This document shows, piece by piece, positions 5,900-7,076 of a DNA stretch of 7,076 bases. The notes under the pieces are model-generated. The model was not told where the DNA came from. It ran no database searches and saw only the letters and a list, made by a program, of their open reading frames with translations. Position numbers and translations under genes: made by a program. The DNA lies in assembly GCA_030673995.1 (NCBI GenBank), contig DAOUYU010000089.1, positions 1 through 7,076 on the forward strand. Reading direction: 5' to 3'. Source of the stretch: Candidatus Aminicenantota bacterium. GTDB lineage: Bacteria; Acidobacteriota; Aminicenantia; Aminicenantales; Aminicenantaceae. Each line of letters opens with the position of its first letter. Within the stretch, counting starts at the first letter, position 1.

Positions 5900-6122
5900 G
5901 TTGAATCTCTAACATTCCTTCCAAAATATCTGAATCATCGGGTATCGGTTCTCCATGTTTTTTAAGACTTTCTAAATAGGCCTTTATCGCATCCATAGCC
6001 ATTTTTTTTGCCTCGTCTACAGACTTTCCGTAAGTAATACAACCTGGAAGGGAAGGAACTATAACTGTATAGCCTCCTTCTGGTTCAGGTCTCAATAAAA
6101 TTCTATATGACAATCTTTTCAC
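5892..6122 (-). CDS. hicB: HicB-family antitoxin
   Basis: HicB antitoxins bind HicA and cover its active site. The 76 residues match the partial RNase H-like HicB fold: SYRILLRPEPEGGYTVIVPS (about 5-24), then LPGCITYGKSVDEAKKMAMD (about 25-44) and AIKAYLESLKKHGEPIPDDS. There is no C-terminal ribbon-helix-helix or helix-turn-helix extension, unlike longer HicB proteins that autoregulate, so any repression would need another DNA contact. The start is GTG, seven bases after AAGGAG. The antitoxin gene comes first (hicB-hicA), the reverse of the E. coli order, but this arrangement is common in other HicBA pairs. Confidence 0.93.
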   Translation of the reverse strand: MKRLSYRILLRPEPEGGYTVIVPSLPGCITYGKSVDEAKKMAMDAIKAYLESLKKHGEPIPDDSDILEGMLEIQLA

Positions 6123-6142
6123 AATTTTTCTCCTTCTGACAT

Positions 6143-6207
6143 TTCAATTTGTACTTACTTATTTCTACCAAAATAATAACATAGATCTATCTGGCACTCA
6201 AATTGAA
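6143..6207. repeat. Long-spaced 9-bp inverted repeat flanking the hicBA promoter
   Basis: TTCAATTTG at 6143-6151 and CAAATTGAA at 6199-6207 are exact inverted copies 47 bp apart. The right arm overlaps the -35 region and the left arm lies in the 5' leader, just upstream of the hicB Shine-Dalgarno. They could be paired operator sites, but the DNA is AT-rich and nine matching bases may be chance. Confidence 0.4.
6173..6201 (-). promoter_or_regulatory. Putative hicBA promoter with a palindrome in the spacer
   Basis: On the minus strand TTGAGT (6201-6196), a 17-base spacer and TATTAT (6178-6173) make a plausible sigma70 promoter, giving a start near 6166 and a 5' leader of about 44 bases before the hicB GTG. 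The spacer contains the perfect palindrome ATAGATCTAT (6181-6190), well placed to act as an operator. Repressor identity is unknown. Confidence 0.5.
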
Positions 6208-6252
6208 TTACCCAATGCCGGTTTTAGCCCTTCACAATTTTAATCTTATATC

Positions 6253-6281
6253 TTGACAAAAAATTAATTTATAAATAATAT
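6253..6281 (+). promoter_or_regulatory. Sigma70-type promoter for the exported-protein gene
   Basis: TTGACA (6253-6258), 17 AT-rich bases, then TAATAT (6276-6281) form a near-consensus promoter, identical in both boxes and spacing to the tRNA-Val promoter. Transcription would start near 6288 and leave a leader of about 100 bases before the GTG start. A perfect TATAAT at 6353-6358 could be the -10 of a second, nearer promoter, but I see no convincing -35 for it. Confidence 0.7.
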
Positions 6282-6391
6282 CAACTTTTCAGATGAACAG
6301 TATGGCTGTTAGCAGAATGGCTTAAGACAGATTATTACTAATACTTTTTAAATATAATCTATTAAAGTACCCACATAAAGGGGATGGGGAA

Positions 6392-7076
6392 GTGAGAAAA
6401 ATCTTCCTGGGGAATGTTTCACTTCTATTAATAATTTTTTTTGTATCTCATTTTTGTAACGCCCAAACTATCGAAAACCTTCCCGGATCTTTTGGGTATT
6501 ATATTCTGAAAAGCGGTGAGTTGGTCAAACTCCCTGAAATCACAGCGACGAAAAAGGCCCCACTCTCCGGTCCTGGCAGCCGTTGGGGGATCTTCGGCCT
6601 CGATTCTAAGCCTGAATTAGCTGTGGAAGAACAGCGTCCAACCATTTTTATCTATGAGCCGGGATTGAACTCGAAACAATTGAGTTTAGGGCGACTCTGG
6701 TATTTTGAAAAACTTCGGGCGGTAGATTTTCACGGAGAGCCTCCTGGCCCGGAATTTTTTAAGAAATCATGCGGCGTAGAAAGAAAGAGCCTCCTGGACT
6801 TCGGAAAATGGACCGTTGTAGGAACTTATACAACTACAGGCAGGACCGTACCGAATCGTCCGGAACTGTTTCGCATTCGCCCTAAAAAGAAACTCCCCCC
6901 CGGTGTATACGCCGTCTACGACAGGACAAAATTTTCAAGCCGTTCTGTCCAAAGCGCTTCGGATATCCCCCTGAGAGCATTCGAAGTGGTAGGTATCGAA
7001 AAGAAACTTCCGGAATATACTCCAGTGAGTCATCCACGCGTCACAATTTTAAAATGCATCCTTTGTGACAAACTGG
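6392..7076 (+). CDS. Exported protein of unknown function, C-terminus cut by window edge
   Basis: I do not recognise this protein. The frame from GTG (6392) stays open for 228 codons to the window edge. The Shine-Dalgarno-like GGGGA lies just upstream, and the overlapping ATG at 6384 closes after three codons, supporting the GTG. The N-terminus is a clear Sec signal peptide: MRK, a hydrophobic stretch of about 16 residues (LLLIIFFVSHF), then CNA before Q25 as a likely signal peptidase I site. The cysteine at 22 is not in a normal lipobox, so a lipoprotein is unlikely. The mature part is mixed polar with many Lys, Pro and Gly, no further membrane segments, and segments such as ENLPGSFGYYILKSGELVKL and PPGVYAVYD that suggest beta-rich structure. 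A CxxC (C222, C225) lies at the cut end. It points away from hicBA and has its own promoter. Confidence 0.8.
   Translation, partial: MRKIFLGNVSLLLIIFFVSHFCNAQTIENLPGSFGYYILKSGELVKLPEITATKKAPLSGPGSRWGIFGLDSKPELAVEEQRPTIFIYEPGLNSKQLSLGRLWYFEKLRAVDFHGEPPGPEFFKKSCGVERKSLLDFGKWTVVGTYTTTGRTVPNRPELFRIRPKKKLPPGVYAVYDRTKFSSRSVQSASDIPLRAFEVVGIEKKLPEYTPVSHPRVTILKCILCDKL

Noticed and set aside
6293..6325. A 10-codon open frame (MNSMAVSRMA) in the leader of the plus-strand gene.
   Set aside because: No Shine-Dalgarno precedes it and nothing supports it beyond chance in AT-rich DNA.
1..7076. CRISPR arrays, insertion sequences or phage genes.
   Set aside because: No regularly spaced repeats, transposase or phage-like frames were found; the only repeats are the short elements listed.

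Overview
The window is bacterial. Most of it (1 to about 5445) is the minus-strand translation cluster thrS-infC-rpmI-rplT-pheS-pheT, in the order conserved across many bacteria and running off the left edge inside pheT. It supplies threonyl-tRNA synthetase, initiation factor IF3, ribosomal proteins L35 and L20, and both subunits of phenylalanyl-tRNA synthetase. Spacing is tight: thrS to infC 12 nt, infC/rpmI overlapping, pheS/pheT sharing ATGA. This suggests one operon. A tRNA-Val(GAC) gene with an encoded CCA end lies just ahead of thrS on the same strand. A near-consensus sigma70 promoter precedes it, and I see no terminator between it and thrS.

Three points in the cluster change the annotation. 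(1) thrS as read from its first in-frame ATG lacks the N-terminal TGS domain, but that domain is present immediately upstream in another frame. Restoring one base gives exactly 640 codons, so there is a frameshift, an assembly error or a split gene. (2) infC almost certainly starts at a rare AUU codon 20 codons upstream of the first ATG, behind an AGGAGG that touches the thrS stop. (3) PheT lacks the tRNA-binding (EMAP/OB-fold) insertion usual in bacterial beta subunits. A perfect 10-bp hairpin flanked by T runs sits between rplT and pheS.

Right of the tRNA is a minus-strand toxin-antitoxin pair in hicB-hicA order, with non-ATG starts (GTG and TTG) and an 8-nt overlap. The next 269 bp are AT-rich and noncoding. 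They carry two divergent promoters: one for hicBA with a palindrome in its spacer, and one (TTGACA-N17-TAATAT) for a plus-strand gene that runs off the right edge. That gene encodes an exported protein I do not recognise.

The organism cannot be fixed from this window. Gene order, sigma70-type promoters and good Shine-Dalgarno sites fit an ordinary bacterium of moderate G+C. The short PheT and the GGGGA-CAG-TCCCC palindrome remind me of Acidobacteriota/Aminicenantota-like or deltaproteobacterial genomes, but that is a weak guess from memory. I see no CRISPR array, insertion sequence or prophage. The core genes are ordinary; the unusual content is in starts, frames and small elements.
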